The notes beneath the pieces were generated by a model. The model was not told where the DNA came from. It ran no database searches and saw nothing but the letters and a program-made list of their open reading frames with translations. From contig NC_090612.1 in assembly GCF_004359215.1 (NCBI RefSeq), positions 2,448,345-2,512,344 on the forward strand: a DNA stretch of 64,000 bases, given 5' to 3'. The DNA comes from Bremia lactucae. Taxonomy: Eukaryota; Oomycota; Peronosporomycetes; Peronosporales; Peronosporaceae. Below are positions 19,990-32,189 of the stretch, piece after piece; the stretch's first letter is position 1; every line of letters begins with the position of its first letter. The position numbers and the translations under genes are program-made.

Positions 19990-21228
19990 CATTCTCACCA
20001 GGATGTTCAGCTGATCCTCCAAACGAGGTTGCTGATGTAATAGCATCGAAAGACGGTTTTGAACCGCCTCAATAGAGCCCTCAATCCGAGCAAGGCTCTC
20101 ACGAAGAAGTTGCACCTCGTGCTTTAGAGCATTAATGCTTCCGTCGAGATTTCGGCCCCTCTCCCGCGCTGCTTGATGCGCGGAACAACCTTCAGTTTCA
20201 CGTGGAGAAAAATTTAAAGCGACGTCGTCATAAGGGTCCATACCAGTATCTGGTAAAGTGGCTGGGGTACTTCCTATTCCGAAAACTCTTGGGGGTTTGA
20301 AGTACCTCTTCGGCAAGATTACCCGTGAGCCGCTGACAATTTTAAGCGCCAAGATCAGGGCCAACTTGCGTCAAACGACGCTTCCCATCACTAGAAGTGG
20401 GAATAGTTGGATCTATAGCCTCAGTACAGCTTCGATCCATGGTTGCACGGTCAAGCACTGAAATATCCGCTAAGCCTCCCTTCGTTTTGTGCACAAATGC
20501 CGAACGTAACTTGCCTTTGGCGTTAAGCTTGGCGAAATCAAAGCAAGGCTTCCGTTCCAAACGAACATCAGCCACATCCGCAGACTCTCTAATACTCTAA
20601 ATATTGCGGAGGCGGTGGGCCCGATGGACCCAGTTCTCAAATGAGACTTCGTTTTCGCTCTTTGACTCGTTTAGAAACAAAACGATCGGGATTTCCGTCA
20701 TTGAGGTCACTGAAGTCCCACGGGCCTAATCACGCAAACGCGTTAGATACTGACTTAGCGTCATTACCTTTGGCGTAAGGTATCGCTCCTGAAAAGCGTC
20801 GCGAGCAGCGGCTCCTCGGGCGTCTTCACCGTGTAACCAGAGATCCAGATGGCCAAACTATGACCCGCGATCTCTTTGAGACGCTCTTTCACACTAAGTG
20901 GAGTGAATCTGCTCACAATAAGCTTAAGCTTTAGCTATCTCTGCAGCTCAACGACGAGCCTGTTCATCTATGATGATTGGTTGCTCTTGCTCTTCATCGA
21001 GCAAATTCGGAATAATGTTAGACTCGGGGTCCTGTGTCTTGCTCAATGCAATTAAGACATCGGCAGCACCACGTTCTGGGAACGGATTTGGGCCCGCCGA
21101 CGTTCTTCCGGAGGAGGAAGAGCGATACTTTTTTCGTCGTCCTCTGGTAGAGAGCGGCTTTCATCGTCCACCATTCCCTCATCGTCAAGGAAGGTGATTA
21201 GAGTCTGTGACTCACGCTTAACTGTCAT
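19990..21228 (-). pseudogene. Gypsy-C antisense ORF, left arm
   Basis: Read on the minus strand from ATG at 21228 (MTVKRESQTLITFLDDEGM, acidic) to about 19990, with several frameshifts and stops. Middle piece: FENWVHRAHRLR then FDFAKLNAKGKLRSAF (about 20640-20500). C-terminal piece: a probable coiled coil (INALKHEVQLLRESLARIEG..., 20140-20050). It lies between integrase and the LTR and runs antisense to pol. The ATG is about 110 bp from the LTR start, as in Gypsy-A. Gag-like character (acidic start, helical core, coiled coil, no zinc knuckle seen) is a guess. Confidence 0.6.
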
Positions 21229-21338
21229 GGGACAAAGGAATGGAAGAACACATATAAACAGCTAGCTGTTTCTTTTCCAATCTCAAAGAGCAAATGAAGC
21301 GAATGCTGTCACTCGGTTTCATCAGTCTGATGGGGGGA

Positions 21339-21822
21339 TGGGGCACACATCGGTTGGAGAACCGTTGTTCTCGTATATGTACTGTATGGGTTTGATACCC
21401 TTTTATCGTATTTAATATAGTAAATTACTAAAATTCTATTAATTATATGGGTAACAAATGTGGTCGCCGCCAGATTTATACCTGGCGGCCAAAATCCATT
21501 GGTAAATTAGCTAAGAGAAGTTTACATTCAAGTAATTAAATAAACTTTAGTTCCCTTTTTGATCTGAAAGCGTCTAGTGCCTTTTTAAGGCTTGCGCATT
21601 GATCCGTGAGAGATAGAAGCCTTTCGAAGGTACATACTCTCGAGCACTAGTTGTCACATGGTTCTACGAACCCCTCAATCCTTTGAACTAGGATTCGTTA
21701 AGCTTGAATAGCTTGTACGATTTCTATGAGTTGTTAAACACATTAGTTCTATAGAACTAAGAGGCTCTCTGAGAATAAAAGTCTTCCTCTGACTTTAGGA
21801 GCGAGGTAGCTCCACAACAGGA
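21339..21822 (+). repeat. LTR-C, 3' LTR of left-arm Gypsy-C
   Basis: Begins around the GGATGGGGCACACATCGGTTGG motif just after a purine tract (GATGGGGGGATGG, 21329-21341), in line with LTR-C starts elsewhere (TGTAATGGGGCACA). It contains the perfect inverted motif TGGTCGCCGCCAGATTTATACC...GGCGGCC and an AATAAA signal near 21775. It meets an opposite-facing LTR-C at about 21822. Confidence 0.7.
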
Positions 21823-22058
21823 AGGCACTATACGCTTCAAGATTAAAAGGGGAACTGAATTTTATTTAACTATCTGAATATAAAGGCCTTACCAATAGAT
21901 TTCGGCCGCTAAATATAAATCTGGCGGCGACCGTATTTGTTTCCATAATAAATGGGGTTTCAGTAATTAACTATTTTAAATAAGATAAAAGGGTATATAA
22001 TCCATAAAATAAATGTACCCCAACAACGGTTCTCCCAACCAATATGTGCCCCATTACA
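21823..22058 (-). repeat. LTR-C, truncated, opposite orientation
   Basis: On the minus strand it starts TGTAATGGGGCACATATTGG (22058) and matches the first ~240 bp of LTR-C with about 15% divergence from the left-hand copy, then meets it head-on. Its PPT-like purine tract (GGAGGAGGG on the minus strand) lies at 22059-22067. Confidence 0.7.
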
Positions 22059-22170
22059 CCCTCCTCCATCAGACTGCTGACGCCGAGTGACAACATTCGC
22101 TTCATTTGCTCTTTGAGATTGAAAAAGAAACAGCTAGCTGTTTATATGTGTTCTTCCATTCCTTTGTCCC

Positions 22171-22431
22171 ATGACAGTTAAGCGTGAGTCACAGACTCTA
22201 ATCACCTTCCTTGACGATGAGGGAATGGTGGACGATGAAAGCCGCTCTCTACCAGAGGACGACGAAAAAAGTATCGCTCTTCCTCCTCCGGAAGAACGTC
22301 GGCGGGCCCAAATCCGTTCCCAGAACGTGGTGCTGCCGATGTCTTAATTGCATTGAGCAAGACACAGGACCCCGAGTCTAACATTATTCCGAATTTGCTC
22401 GATGAAGAGCAAGAGCAACCAATCATCATAG
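22171..22431 (+). pseudogene. Start of a second Gypsy-C antisense ORF, cut at the N
   Basis: Plus-strand ATG at 22171 opens the same MTVKRES frame as 23528 and runs to the single undetermined base at 22432. Confidence 0.65.
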
Positions 22432-22432
22432 N
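22432..22432. other. Single-N join at the centre of the palindrome
   Basis: One N separates the sequence ending CAATCATCATAG from a reverse-complement copy of the same region. Probably a contig join. Confidence 0.9.
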
Positions 22433-23414
22433 TGGGAACGGATTTGGGCCCGCCGACGTTCTTCCGGAGGAGGAAGAGCGATACTTTTTTCGTCGTCCTC
22501 TGGTAGAGAGCGGCTTTCATCGTCCACCATTCCCTCATCGTCAAGGAAGGTGATTAGAGTCTGTGACTCACGCTTAACTGTCATGGGACAAAGGAATGGA
22601 AGAACACATATAAACAGCTAGCTGTTTCTTTTCCAATCTCAAAGAGCAAATGAAGCGAATGCTGTCACTCGGTTTCATCAGTCTGATGGGGGGATGGGGC
22701 ACACATCGGTTGGAGAACCGTTGTTCTCGTATATGTACTGTATGGGTTTGATACCCTTTTATCGTATTTAATATAGTAAATTACTAAAATTCTATTAATT
22801 ATATGGGTAACAAATGTGGTCGCCGCCAGATTTATACCTGGCGGCCAAAATCCATTGGTAAATTAGCTAAGAGAAGTTTACATTCAAGTAATTAAATAAA
22901 CTTTAGTTCCCTTTTTGATCTGAAAGCGTCTAGTGCCTTTTTAAGGCTTGCGCATTGATCCGTGAGAGATAGAAGCCTTTCGAAGGTACATACTCTCGAG
23001 CACTAGTTGTCACATGGTTCTACGAACCCCTCAATCCTTTGAACTAGGATTCGTTAAGCTTGAATAGCTTGTACGATTTCTATGAGTTGTTAAACACATT
23101 AGTTCTATAGAACTAAGAGGCTCTCTGAGAATAAAAGTCTTCCTCTGACTTTAGGAGCGAGGTAGCTCCACAACAGGAAGGCACTATACGCTTCAAGATT
23201 AAAAGGGGAACTGAATTTTATTTAACTATCTGAATATAAAGGCCTTACCAATAGATTTCGGCCGCTAAATATAAATCTGGCGGCGACCGTATTTGTTTCC
23301 ATAATAAATGGGGTTTCAGTAATTAACTATTTTAAATAAGATAAAAGGGTATATAATCCATAAAATAAATGTACCCCAACAACGGTTCTCCCAACCAATA
23401 TGTGCCCCATTACA
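22433..23414. repeat. Second copy of the LTR-C/LTR-C unit
   Basis: 22435-23786 repeats 21079-22430 with an offset of about 1356 bp and almost no differences: antisense-ORF start (minus, ATG at 22584), LTR-C (plus, from about 22695), and truncated LTR-C (minus, start at 23414). This is the extra unit that makes the palindrome centre duplicated. Confidence 0.8.
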
Positions 23415-23527
23415 CCCTCCTCCATCAGACTGCTGACGCCGAGTGACAACATTCGCTTCATTTGCTCTTTGAGATTGAAAAAAGAAACAGCTAGCTGTTT
23501 ATATGTGTTCTTCCATTCCTTTGTCCC

Positions 23528-24765
23528 ATGACAGTTAAGCGTGAGTCACAGACTCTAATCACCTTCCTTGACGATGAGGGAATGGTGGACGATGAAAGCC
23601 GCTCTCTACCAGAGGACGACGAAAAAAGTATCGCTCTTCCTCCTCCGGAAGAACGTCGGCGGGCCCAAATCCGTTCCCAGAACGTGGTGCTGCCGATGTC
23701 TTAATTGCATTGAGCAAGACACAGGACCCCGAGTCTAACATTATTCCGAATTTGCTCGATGAAGAGCAAGAGCAACCAATCATCATAGTTGAACAGGCTC
23801 GTCGTTGAGCTGCAGAGATAGTTAAAGCTTAAGCTTATTGTGAGCAGATTCACTCCACTTAGTGTGAAAGAGCGTCTCAAAGAGATCGCGGGTCATAGTT
23901 TGGCCATCTGGATCTCTGGTTACACGGTGAAGACGCCCGAGGAGCCGCTGCTCGCGACGCTTTTCAGGAGCAATACCTTACGCCAAAGGTAATGACGCTA
24001 AGTCAGTATCTAACGCGTTTGCGTGATTAGGCCCGTGGGACTTCAGTGACCCCAATGACGGAAATCCCGATCGTTTCGTTTCTAAACGAGTCAAAGAGCG
24101 AAAACGAAGTCTCATTTGAGAACTGGGTCCATCGGGCCCACCGCCTCCGCAATATTTAGAGTATTAGAGAGTCTGCGGATGTGGCTGATGTTCGTTTGGA
24201 ACGGAAGCCTTGCTTTGATTTCGCCAAGCTTAACGCCAAAGGCAAGTTACGTTCGGCATTTGTGCACAAAACGAAGGGAGGCTTAGCGGATATTTCAGTG
24301 CTTGACCGTGCAACCATGGATCGAAGCTGTACTGAGGCTATAGATCCAACTATTCCCACTTCTAGTGATGGGAAGCGTCGTTTGACGCAAGTTGGCCCTG
24401 ATCTTGGCGCTTAAAATTGTCAGCGGCTCACGGGTAATCTTGCCGAAGAGGTACCTCAAACCCCCAAGAGTTTTCGGAATAGGGGGTACCCCAGCCACTT
24501 TACCAGATACTGGTATTGACCCTTATGACGACGTCGCTTTAAATTTTTCTCCACGTGAAACTGAAGGTTGTTCCGCGCATCAAGCAGCGCGGGAGAGGGG
24601 CCGAAATCTCGACGGAAGCATTAATGCTCTAAAGCACGAGGTGCAACTTCTTCGTGAGAGCCTTGCTCGGATTGAGGGCTCTATTGAGGCGGTTCAAAAC
24701 CGTCTTTCGATGCTATTACATCAGCAACCTCGTTTGGAGGATCAGCTGAACATCCTGGTGAGAAT
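23528..24765 (+). pseudogene. Gypsy-C antisense ORF, right arm
   Basis: Mirror of 21228-19990 (coordinate sum 44756) with roughly 0.5% difference. ATG at 23528 lies 114 bp from the LTR-C start at 23414. Pieces: 23528-23705 acidic start; 24181-24414 (MADVRLERKPCFDFAKLN...); 24392-24765 with the coiled-coil part INALKHEVQLLRES. Internal stops (e.g. 23702, 23811) and frameshifts show decay. Past about 24770 the open frame is merely the complement of integrase. Confidence 0.6.
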
Positions 24766-24773
24766 GCTGCGAT

Positions 24774-27299
24774 CTACGACACGACCGTCTGTCTCAGCGC
24801 AAGCGTGTTTAAGTCCACGCGGGAAGGATCCCGATATGGCTTCAGCAAACCGATGTAGAATACTGGGTGTGTACGCAGCTTGCTAGGAAGATTTAGCGTG
24901 TAAGCTAGGCCCTTCTTGGCCACGACCGTAAATGGGCCAATAAAGCGCGGGCACAATTTGGTCTTAAAGACCGCAGAAACCAAGTTAGTAGTTAGATTTT
25001 TAGCGTTTCATAAAATCGGTCTCCGACCGCTTAAGAATTAATACAGCTTCTGCCTTTGGCATCTGCTTGTTCTTTTTGTTTGTCTTGGCTATCAGCCATC
25101 GTGTCACGCACATGTCTTAAGACACTAAATCGCGTCGCGCAAAACTCGCTTACTTGTTTTCGAAAAATACAGGGCTGATATCACCATCCTATCCGCTAAT
25201 TCCCCCCACCAAGCCCTGAGCCGCGTAGTGGTACCGCTTACGGAACGCGTGGGTGAGTGAGACGTTGACATAGAACGGAGTGTAGCGTGTAGAGGCATGG
25301 ACAGCGTTATTAACGCAAATTGTACCACTGGGAGCATTGAGCTCCAACTTTGGTGTCTGAGCACTCACACTACTAAAACGTCTTTAATGACGAGATTGAC
25401 ACGTTCAGTCTGACCATCGGTCTGCGGATTGTCCACGGTGGACATGTCCAATCTGGTGCCAAGCACTCGGATAATCGATTTTCAGAATTCACCCGCGAAA
25501 CGGGAGTGACAATTGCCACTGGCAAACCGTGTTGCCGAAACACGCGATCAATGAACAGCCTTGCTAACACGCGATCGATGAACAGCCTTGCTAACACGCG
25601 ATCGATAAACAGCCTTGCTGTATCAACACCATCAATGGTATCCGGCACAGCCGCTAAGTGAGCCATTTTTCTCAATCGGTTAACAAACAGCACTTTACCG
25701 GAGTTACCGGCCCTACTTTTAGTAGACCGAAACAAAATCCATACTAATGGACTCCCAACACACTATGGGTACGGGCAGGCTTGCCTGTGGCGCAGCAGCA
25801 TGCGCCGACGGCTTAACCCGTTGGCAAGTTTCGCATGTGTAAACGTATGGTGCTGACCCAATTATAAAGTTTGGGCCACCAATAAATCTGGCTTACAGAC
25901 CCGTAGGTCATATCTCTACCGAGATGACCACCAAGGACAGGTATCGTGTGCGTCATAGAGGATTCGGTACTCCTAATTCTCACCATGGGGAACAACGACG
26001 CGCGGAGGATCCGCAGCGTCCGTGCAATAAAGCAACAGGTCGTTATCGATTCAAAATAGATGTAACCTTGCACGCAAACGTGTCGAAAATTTAAAAACCG
26101 ATTAAGTGCTCTTTTGATCTTGTAGCAGAGCTACACATTGTTCATCCTTGGCGTAAGTCGAACAAATTAACTCAGGAATAGGCGACACTATTGTCGTTAT
26201 ATGAGAGAGCCCATAATCCGTCCTGCGGGATAACGCATCAGCCAAAGTATTCTGCTTAAACTTCACCTCGAAGTTGTATTCGAAGGAAAAGGATAGCCAT
26301 CGGGCCATTCTCTGTGAGAGATGTGGCGACTTAGTCGCAGTGCGTAATGTCGCGTGATCTGTATATATCACAAATGGCTTGGAGCCTAGCAGATGAACTC
26401 TGAATTTGACGAGAGCATACTTCATAGCAAGTAACTCTCTGTCATGAGCTGGGTAGTTCTTTTCCGCAATTTTTAGCTGTCTAGACTCGAACGCAATAAC
26501 ACTTTTACGCCCATCAGCATCTGCTTGTAACAGAGCACTGCCAAAGGCAAAATCCGATGCGTCACAGACGACACTGAAAGGCCGATTTGGATCTGGCACT
26601 GACAGATCGGGGCACGGATAAGACTATCCTTAATTGCTTGAAAATCATTATGCTCTGTGCTAGTCCAGCACCAGTCTGTATCCTTTTTAAGTAGATTAGA
26701 TAATGGCCTAGCCATATCAGCGTAATTTTTGCTATATTTGTGTAAATAATTGGCGAGACCCAACCACATACGCAAATCCTTTTGATTTTAGGAGCCGGCC
26801 AATCTACTTTGGCTTTTATTTCGTGGGATCCGCTCTAAGGCTTCGCTTACCGATAAAGCACCCTAAGAAAGGAATTTCTTCTGCGCCAAAAATGCATTTT
26901 GATGCATTGGCATACAATTTATTTGTGCGCATACACTCGAGCACTGCTCGCAAATGCTCGAAACGGTTTTCCACATTCGACCGACCCTGCTCGGCACGAC
27001 TATTGACATAATGTCATCAAAACAAGTCTGTGCATAAATTTGATGAGGGCGGAACAGTTGCGTCACTAAGGGATTAAATATGCCGGGGCGTTTGAAAGCC
27101 TTTGTGGCATATCTAACCACTCCCATAACATACCGCTGGGGTGCTGACTGCTGTAAGTTACATGGGATATTGCTAGCTCGCATAAGCAGTTGGTAGTAAC
27201 CATTGACTAAGTCCAGTGCACCGTACATTGTATCTACCATATTTCTCTGAAGAACATCTGTTCTAGGAATGTTTTTTTTGCTGGTTTTGTAGCAGCTTG
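24774..27299 (-). pseudogene. Gypsy-C pol, right arm: RT, RNase H, integrase
   Basis: Mirror copy of the left-arm pol (sum of coordinates 44755-44756), from the RT ALDLVNGYYQLLM block at 27200 to the integrase HPVFYIGLLKPY end at about 24830. RNase H (26599-26102) is translated identically to the left arm. RT starts only at about 27299, where the sequence switches abruptly to LTR-C, so gag, protease and the first third of RT are deleted. The outer RT portion differs from the left arm by about 4%, the inner parts by well under 1%. Confidence 0.88.
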
Positions 27300-27767
27300 A
27301 ATCTGAAGCGGACCTACATCGATCTCAAATTCAGAAGAAGACTTTTAGACTCAGTCTTTTATTATAGAACTAATGGATTCACCAACTCAGGTAGTCGTAC
27401 AGGCTATTAAAGCTTCCTAGTTCAAAGGATTCAGGGGCTCTTGGAACCAAGTAGAACTAGTGCCCGATAGTATGTACCTTAGAAAAACTTCTATCCTTCA
27501 CAGATCAATGCATAAGCTTTAGGAAGGCACTAGACGCTTTAAGATCAACAGGGAAACAAAACTTTTTTTTCTAATCTTTGTAAACGTATCCCTAGCTAAT
27601 TAAAATAACGTTCGGCCGCCAGATTTAAATCTGGCGGCGACCACATTTGTCACCCATATTAAACGGGATTTAAGTAGCTAACTATTTTAAATTGGATAAA
27701 AAGGTATTTTTCCATATAGTAAATGTACCACAAAACCGATTCACCAACCAATGTGTGCTCCATCACA
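27300..27767 (-). repeat. LTR-C, probable 5' LTR of right-arm Gypsy-C
   Basis: On the minus strand it starts TGTGATGGAGCACACATTGG (27767) and includes the GGCGGCGACCACATTTGTCACCC motif and the GAACTAGTGCCCGATAGTATGTACC block. It is joined directly to mid-RT at about 27299, so the 5' part of the element between them is deleted. Confidence 0.75.
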
Positions 27768-28317
27768 AATTTATTCTTACCAGATGCAGAACAAAGTAAG
27801 GGAGCAATAAGAGTCTAAAAGGAAACATTGCTTAATCAGCGGCTGCTTTGCAGTTTGAGATACGGCAGAACCTTTCGAATGCTAATCCGATGGTTTGGTT
27901 ACTCTTTTGCCTATAAATTGGCATGCGAAATTTTGCAAAAATACATTCTACTTCGTCGTCAAATTCTTAAAAATATCGCCTCCATAACACTCCAAAAATG
28001 TGCTTAGTCACGACTTTATAACTTAGTAGGGGTTGTTTTATAGAGAGAGGACCGGCTAACTTTGATCAAATATAAGAACGAAGAGTTTTGTGATAATTGA
28101 CATGGTCCCGAGTTGGGACCAGGAAAAGTTATTAAAACAGAGGGGATGTCAAAAGAGAGAAATATCAAATCAAAGGGGTTCTACTGTATATTTATTGAAA
28201 GTTGTGGCTTCTGATTGATCAAAAAGAAATTCGAAGTGTATATGTAACCACAGCTTTTTCATTATCACAACATTTCAACATTCAAATTGAGCCATTTCGG
28301 ACTTTTTTTTGCACAGG
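27768..28317. other. Unassigned sequence
   Basis: About 550 bp. The phrase AAAACAGAGGGG (28134) recurs near 32122 in another spacer, perhaps from an unidentified repeat. No gene seen. Confidence 0.35.
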
Positions 28318-31060
28318 ATATCTTGTTCACAGCAGTAAGCACCCCAAGTAGAATGCTATGGGTGTGGCTAGCTATGCCCCAGGGCTTAGTAATACCCCTG
28401 CAACATTTCAAAGATGTGTTACCAATCTGTTGAGATCGGTGCGGGATTTCGCACCGAGTTATTTTGATGATGTCGTCGTTCAAAGCAGAACCATGAATGG
28501 AAAGTCGAACGTTGAAGTACGTCCGAAAGGTTTTTACACTTATGCGTAAAAAGTGCGAGTTGTATGCAAATCTCAAGAAGTGTATATTCGCTGCAAGCGA
28601 AATACCAGTTTTTGGGTGTACGCATGGATCCGGAAAAGACCAAGGCGACCACCGACTAGCCTGTGCCAGTCGATGTAACGAGACTTCAAAAGTTTCTCGG
28701 CTAAGCGGCGTGCCTGCACAAGTACTCAGCAATTATAACGAAATGACAGTACATATTTCTTCTTTGTTGAAGAAGCAAGTTAAGTGGTAATGAAACGTTG
28801 ATTGCCAGCCTTCTCTTGAGAGCATTAAGCAAAGCTTGATGCAATCGCTAATTCTAGCGATTGCGGGACCAAGACAGAAAATTTCATGTGGTCTGTGACG
28901 CCAGCGATTTTGCAATCGGCTGTGCGTTAATGCAATATTGCAAAGACGGCGCAGAGCGCGTCGTCTGTTACAAACGCGTCAACTTCAATCAGCTGAACGC
29001 AACTTTCCAGTGCATGCCAAGGAGCTCCTTCCTACCAAGTATGCACTGGCTAAGCTTAGGGTATATTTCTTGGGAGATAGACCGTTCATTGTATATACAG
29101 ACCATGCACCTTTGCACGGCCATAAAAAGTCCACACCTCTCGCAAAGAATTGCGAGATGGTTGTCGTTTTCTTTGCGGAGTATAAATTCTCCGTGGAGTG
29201 TAAACTAGGACGACTTAATGTCGTCGCTGGTGCCCTTTCGCGCCGGGCCGATTTTGAGCCGACTGCGCAAGCGAACAGTGAGCATAAAACCACTGTTGCA
29301 ACAATAAGTGTTCCGTCCTCAACATTACTCGACGACGTTAAAAGAGCTGTTCAAGAAGGTAAGGCTCTTAAAGGGTTAAAGGATTACCTTAGAAATCCAT
29401 CAAATTTTCATCAAAAAAATTGTTGAAATTGTATAGATCCTCAACAGATCGAAACATAACACGCAATGAGATACTGTGCTACACAGCCATTGCTGGCGAC
29501 AAACCTCGTGTCGTCATCCCCAACCATAATAATTTGCGTTTTCGGATCACGTATGAGCGCCGCGATCAACCGAAAAGTTGTCGTTGTGAAATCGAAAAGA
29601 CTTATCTCACGATATGTCGCGACTTCTACTGGCCACGCCAGTATGAGTTCGTCCGAAAGTACATACGTGCTCGCGAAGTTTGTGAGCGGATGAAGCCCGT
29701 GCTTCGTCCCGTGCTCCGTTACAACCTCTGCCTGTCCCGGTAGAGTGTTGAAACTGTGTATCCATGGACTTCGTCTTTAGATTTTCCGACGACGATCATA
29801 AGGACAATGGTATTCTTGATTTTTTTATCGTTTCAGCAAATGGTACATCTTGCTGCAGTAACGGAGTCGATCACAGCCAATGATCACAGCCAAAGGCTGT
29901 GATCGTGTCGGATATTTCGACTCCTGGGTCACCTCGTGAACTGGTTTCATTTCGAGATCCTAGATTTACGGCGGAGTTTTGGTAATTTGTGATTGGATCA
30001 CTTAGAGCACAGTTGGAAAATGTCAACTTCTGACCTCCTGAAACAGATGCTCAGACAGAACGTGCAGATCGTATCCTCGAAGAGATACTTCGCGGATAGT
30101 CCATTCTCTTACAAGTTGGAGCGAGCTCTTGCTGATGGTAGAATTTTCCATCGACAATTCAATGCATGCTTCTACAAAGCATACACATTTCACGTGAATG
30201 GCTTACGCCATCCATGTATACCCAACTTGCTTGAGAAAAACTCTTATTCAAGGGGGGAGTGCCTCGCTCGAGCAAAGAACCTTCTAGCTCTTGCTTATCA
30301 CGCATTAGCACTAAGGTAAATGCGAAGGATATTAATGTGGATTTAATTAATATTGAAGTGGATAAACTTAGTAAAAGCGATAATTCTAATACTGACTTCG
30401 ATAACGTGCTGAAAGATTCAGCATCGAAAATAACAATTATAGTGAGAACAGCAATATGATTATGACATCTCCGCAGTGCGCACCGGTCGCACTGAAGACA
30501 AAAACTAAACCGAGTCAGCAGGAGAAATGCTGCTGGCTAGAGAAGCAGTAATCCGTTTCGTATATGATTATATCGCTGATGAGGTGGACCGACAAAACGG
30601 GACTCTGACGAAACCGAAAAGCAAACTTTCTTTCATTTAATGGAAACGATCTAGTCCTTCTGTCTACGGTAAACCACCCAAACGTGTAGTGATGATTGTG
30701 GGCAGTAATAAATTAAGTCGGCGTCATCGTTCAAATCATTGGCATCTGTTAAGGCCTTCAAAACAACCGGGGTCATGGCCGTTGACCCTACGGGTTCTGA
30801 CAAGACAACCAAAGAGATGATAAGAAAGAGTTTGATACTTCGTCACACCCTTTCGTTGAGAAGCCATCTTGTGCCTGCCCAGATATATCGGCCCATTTAG
30901 TGCACTACATCGCCAAGGCAATGCGTATACGATTGAGCTTCTTCGTAGGATGCTTACGCAGCCTACGTTTTATGTCGGGCGTCTCCGCCCGAAAGGGTTC
31001 CAACGAGTTATCTCGTTTGTTGGCGAGGGTATCGACTCTTGCATGATAGTTGGGAACCTC
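28318..31060 (+). pseudogene. 5'-truncated gypsy pol (LTR-B element)
   Basis: Starts abruptly in RT (VSTPSRMLW, then MPQGLSNTPATF, catalytic YFDDVVVQ at about 28465), then LYANLKKCIFA (28560), RNase H (VVCDASDFAIGCAL at 28893; TDHA at 29098; LSRRADF at 29240), integrase zinc region (CREVCER-like, 29560-29690), core start (MDFVFRF at 29763), core middle (29880-29990) and the C-terminal IGPF and FYVGRLRP blocks (30890-30990). Frameshifts throughout; part of the integrase core is deleted near 29870. No gag, protease or 5' LTR. Its 3' LTR is at 31552. Confidence 0.85.
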
Positions 31061-31320
31061 GTTCCAAACTGATGATAGACGTACCGGGTCTTGAACGACA
31101 GCACGATGAGACCCATCTTCCTCAACAGAGTGTTCACTAGAGAATAAGCGCTACCCGCGCTTGTAAAAGGATTGAAGGTTCTCAATCCCTTCGCGCATCA
31201 CACAAGAGATGAGCGCCCTAAAAGGAGGTCTTTAAGAGAGTATGCTTCCTTGGGGGCATTACCTGGACCCTTTAAAAAGCATAGGCATGAGTCAGTAGAC
31301 GCATTAGCGTCCACTGAAAC
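30985..31320 (-). pseudogene. Antisense ORF remnant, copy 3
   Basis: Minus-strand pieces equivalent to copy 1 at 4797-5192: the KEAYSLKD block, then GIENLQSFYKRG, and NYHARVD...LANKRDNS after a frame change. The 5' part of the frame is deleted and it fuses to the integrase end at about 30985. This third copy confirms that the antisense frame is part of the element and not a local accident. Confidence 0.55.
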
Positions 31321-31551
31321 GTTTTTCATCGCTAACAACTGCACTGAGCCGTACAGCTGCCAGCTTTGCTGCCTCCCAGGCGACGCGCACGGGGTTTGAC
31401 ACCACGCGCAAACGAATTGATATTTGAGCAAAATGAATAATGCAATAAAATTGGAGTTTAAAATAAGAAGATAATAATGCAAAACTTCACAGGGAAATAA
31501 ACAATAGTATCTCACTATCACTCCACATTATGACTGTTGGATAAGGGGGGA

Positions 31552-32064
31552 TGTAACTGGTGTCTTGTTACATAGGTAATATTTCTTGTAAGAGGAATAA
31601 TATTGATAATGTTTTCTATGAAAGGAAATAAGCAAAGATTTACAGAAATATTTTCTATATTAATTTTAACTTAATAGCTCATATATTACCAAATTTAGAA
31701 ATTTTGCCGCAATAAAATATCAGTTCTATTGATTGGTTGATTTAAGTTTGAACCAAACCCGCCAATCATCACTAGACACGATTGCGCAGTGCGCAAGTAG
31801 GCGCCATAAATAGTTTTTTATTAATGTAATAAAGTCAGTAGTAGATAGAAGATCGTTACGTAGGAGCTCACTATATTAATACAGTTTTACTTTTTCTCTA
31901 TTCTAAAGCCTTAGAATTTACCCTTAGTAGCTAAGGGCTCTTAGCTACTTAGAACCTTCCTATGCACGTCGTGTACGTGAAGTTGTCGAGGCGCCTCATC
32001 TTCACTGTAAGCAGTGTAGGTTGACTATTGCTGTAATTATACTAGCAAAGGGTGCCATGTTACA
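31552..32064 (+). repeat. LTR-B, 3' LTR
   Basis: Begins TGTAACTGGTGTCTTGTTACA directly after a polypurine tract (ATAAGGGGGGA, 31541-31551) and ends GGTGCCATGTTACA. Internal blocks match LTR-B at 9767. Confidence 0.85.
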
Positions 32065-32189
32065 AAAACCGTCTCATAAAATGCCCCCTCTCTTATGATC
32101 ATACAAGGCCGGCCTCGACCCTGTCAAAACAGAGGGGCTGCTGTATTTGATAAATGATGGTTGGTGGCTGAACAACGATTCCTTAAAAT

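Noticed and set aside
24392..24886. A 164-codon open frame ending GVYAAC (and its mirror at 19870-20364) as one intact protein
   Set aside because: Its last ~37 codons are simply the complement of the integrase C-terminus, so the natural antisense frame should end or change before that. Only the part up to about 24765 is kept.
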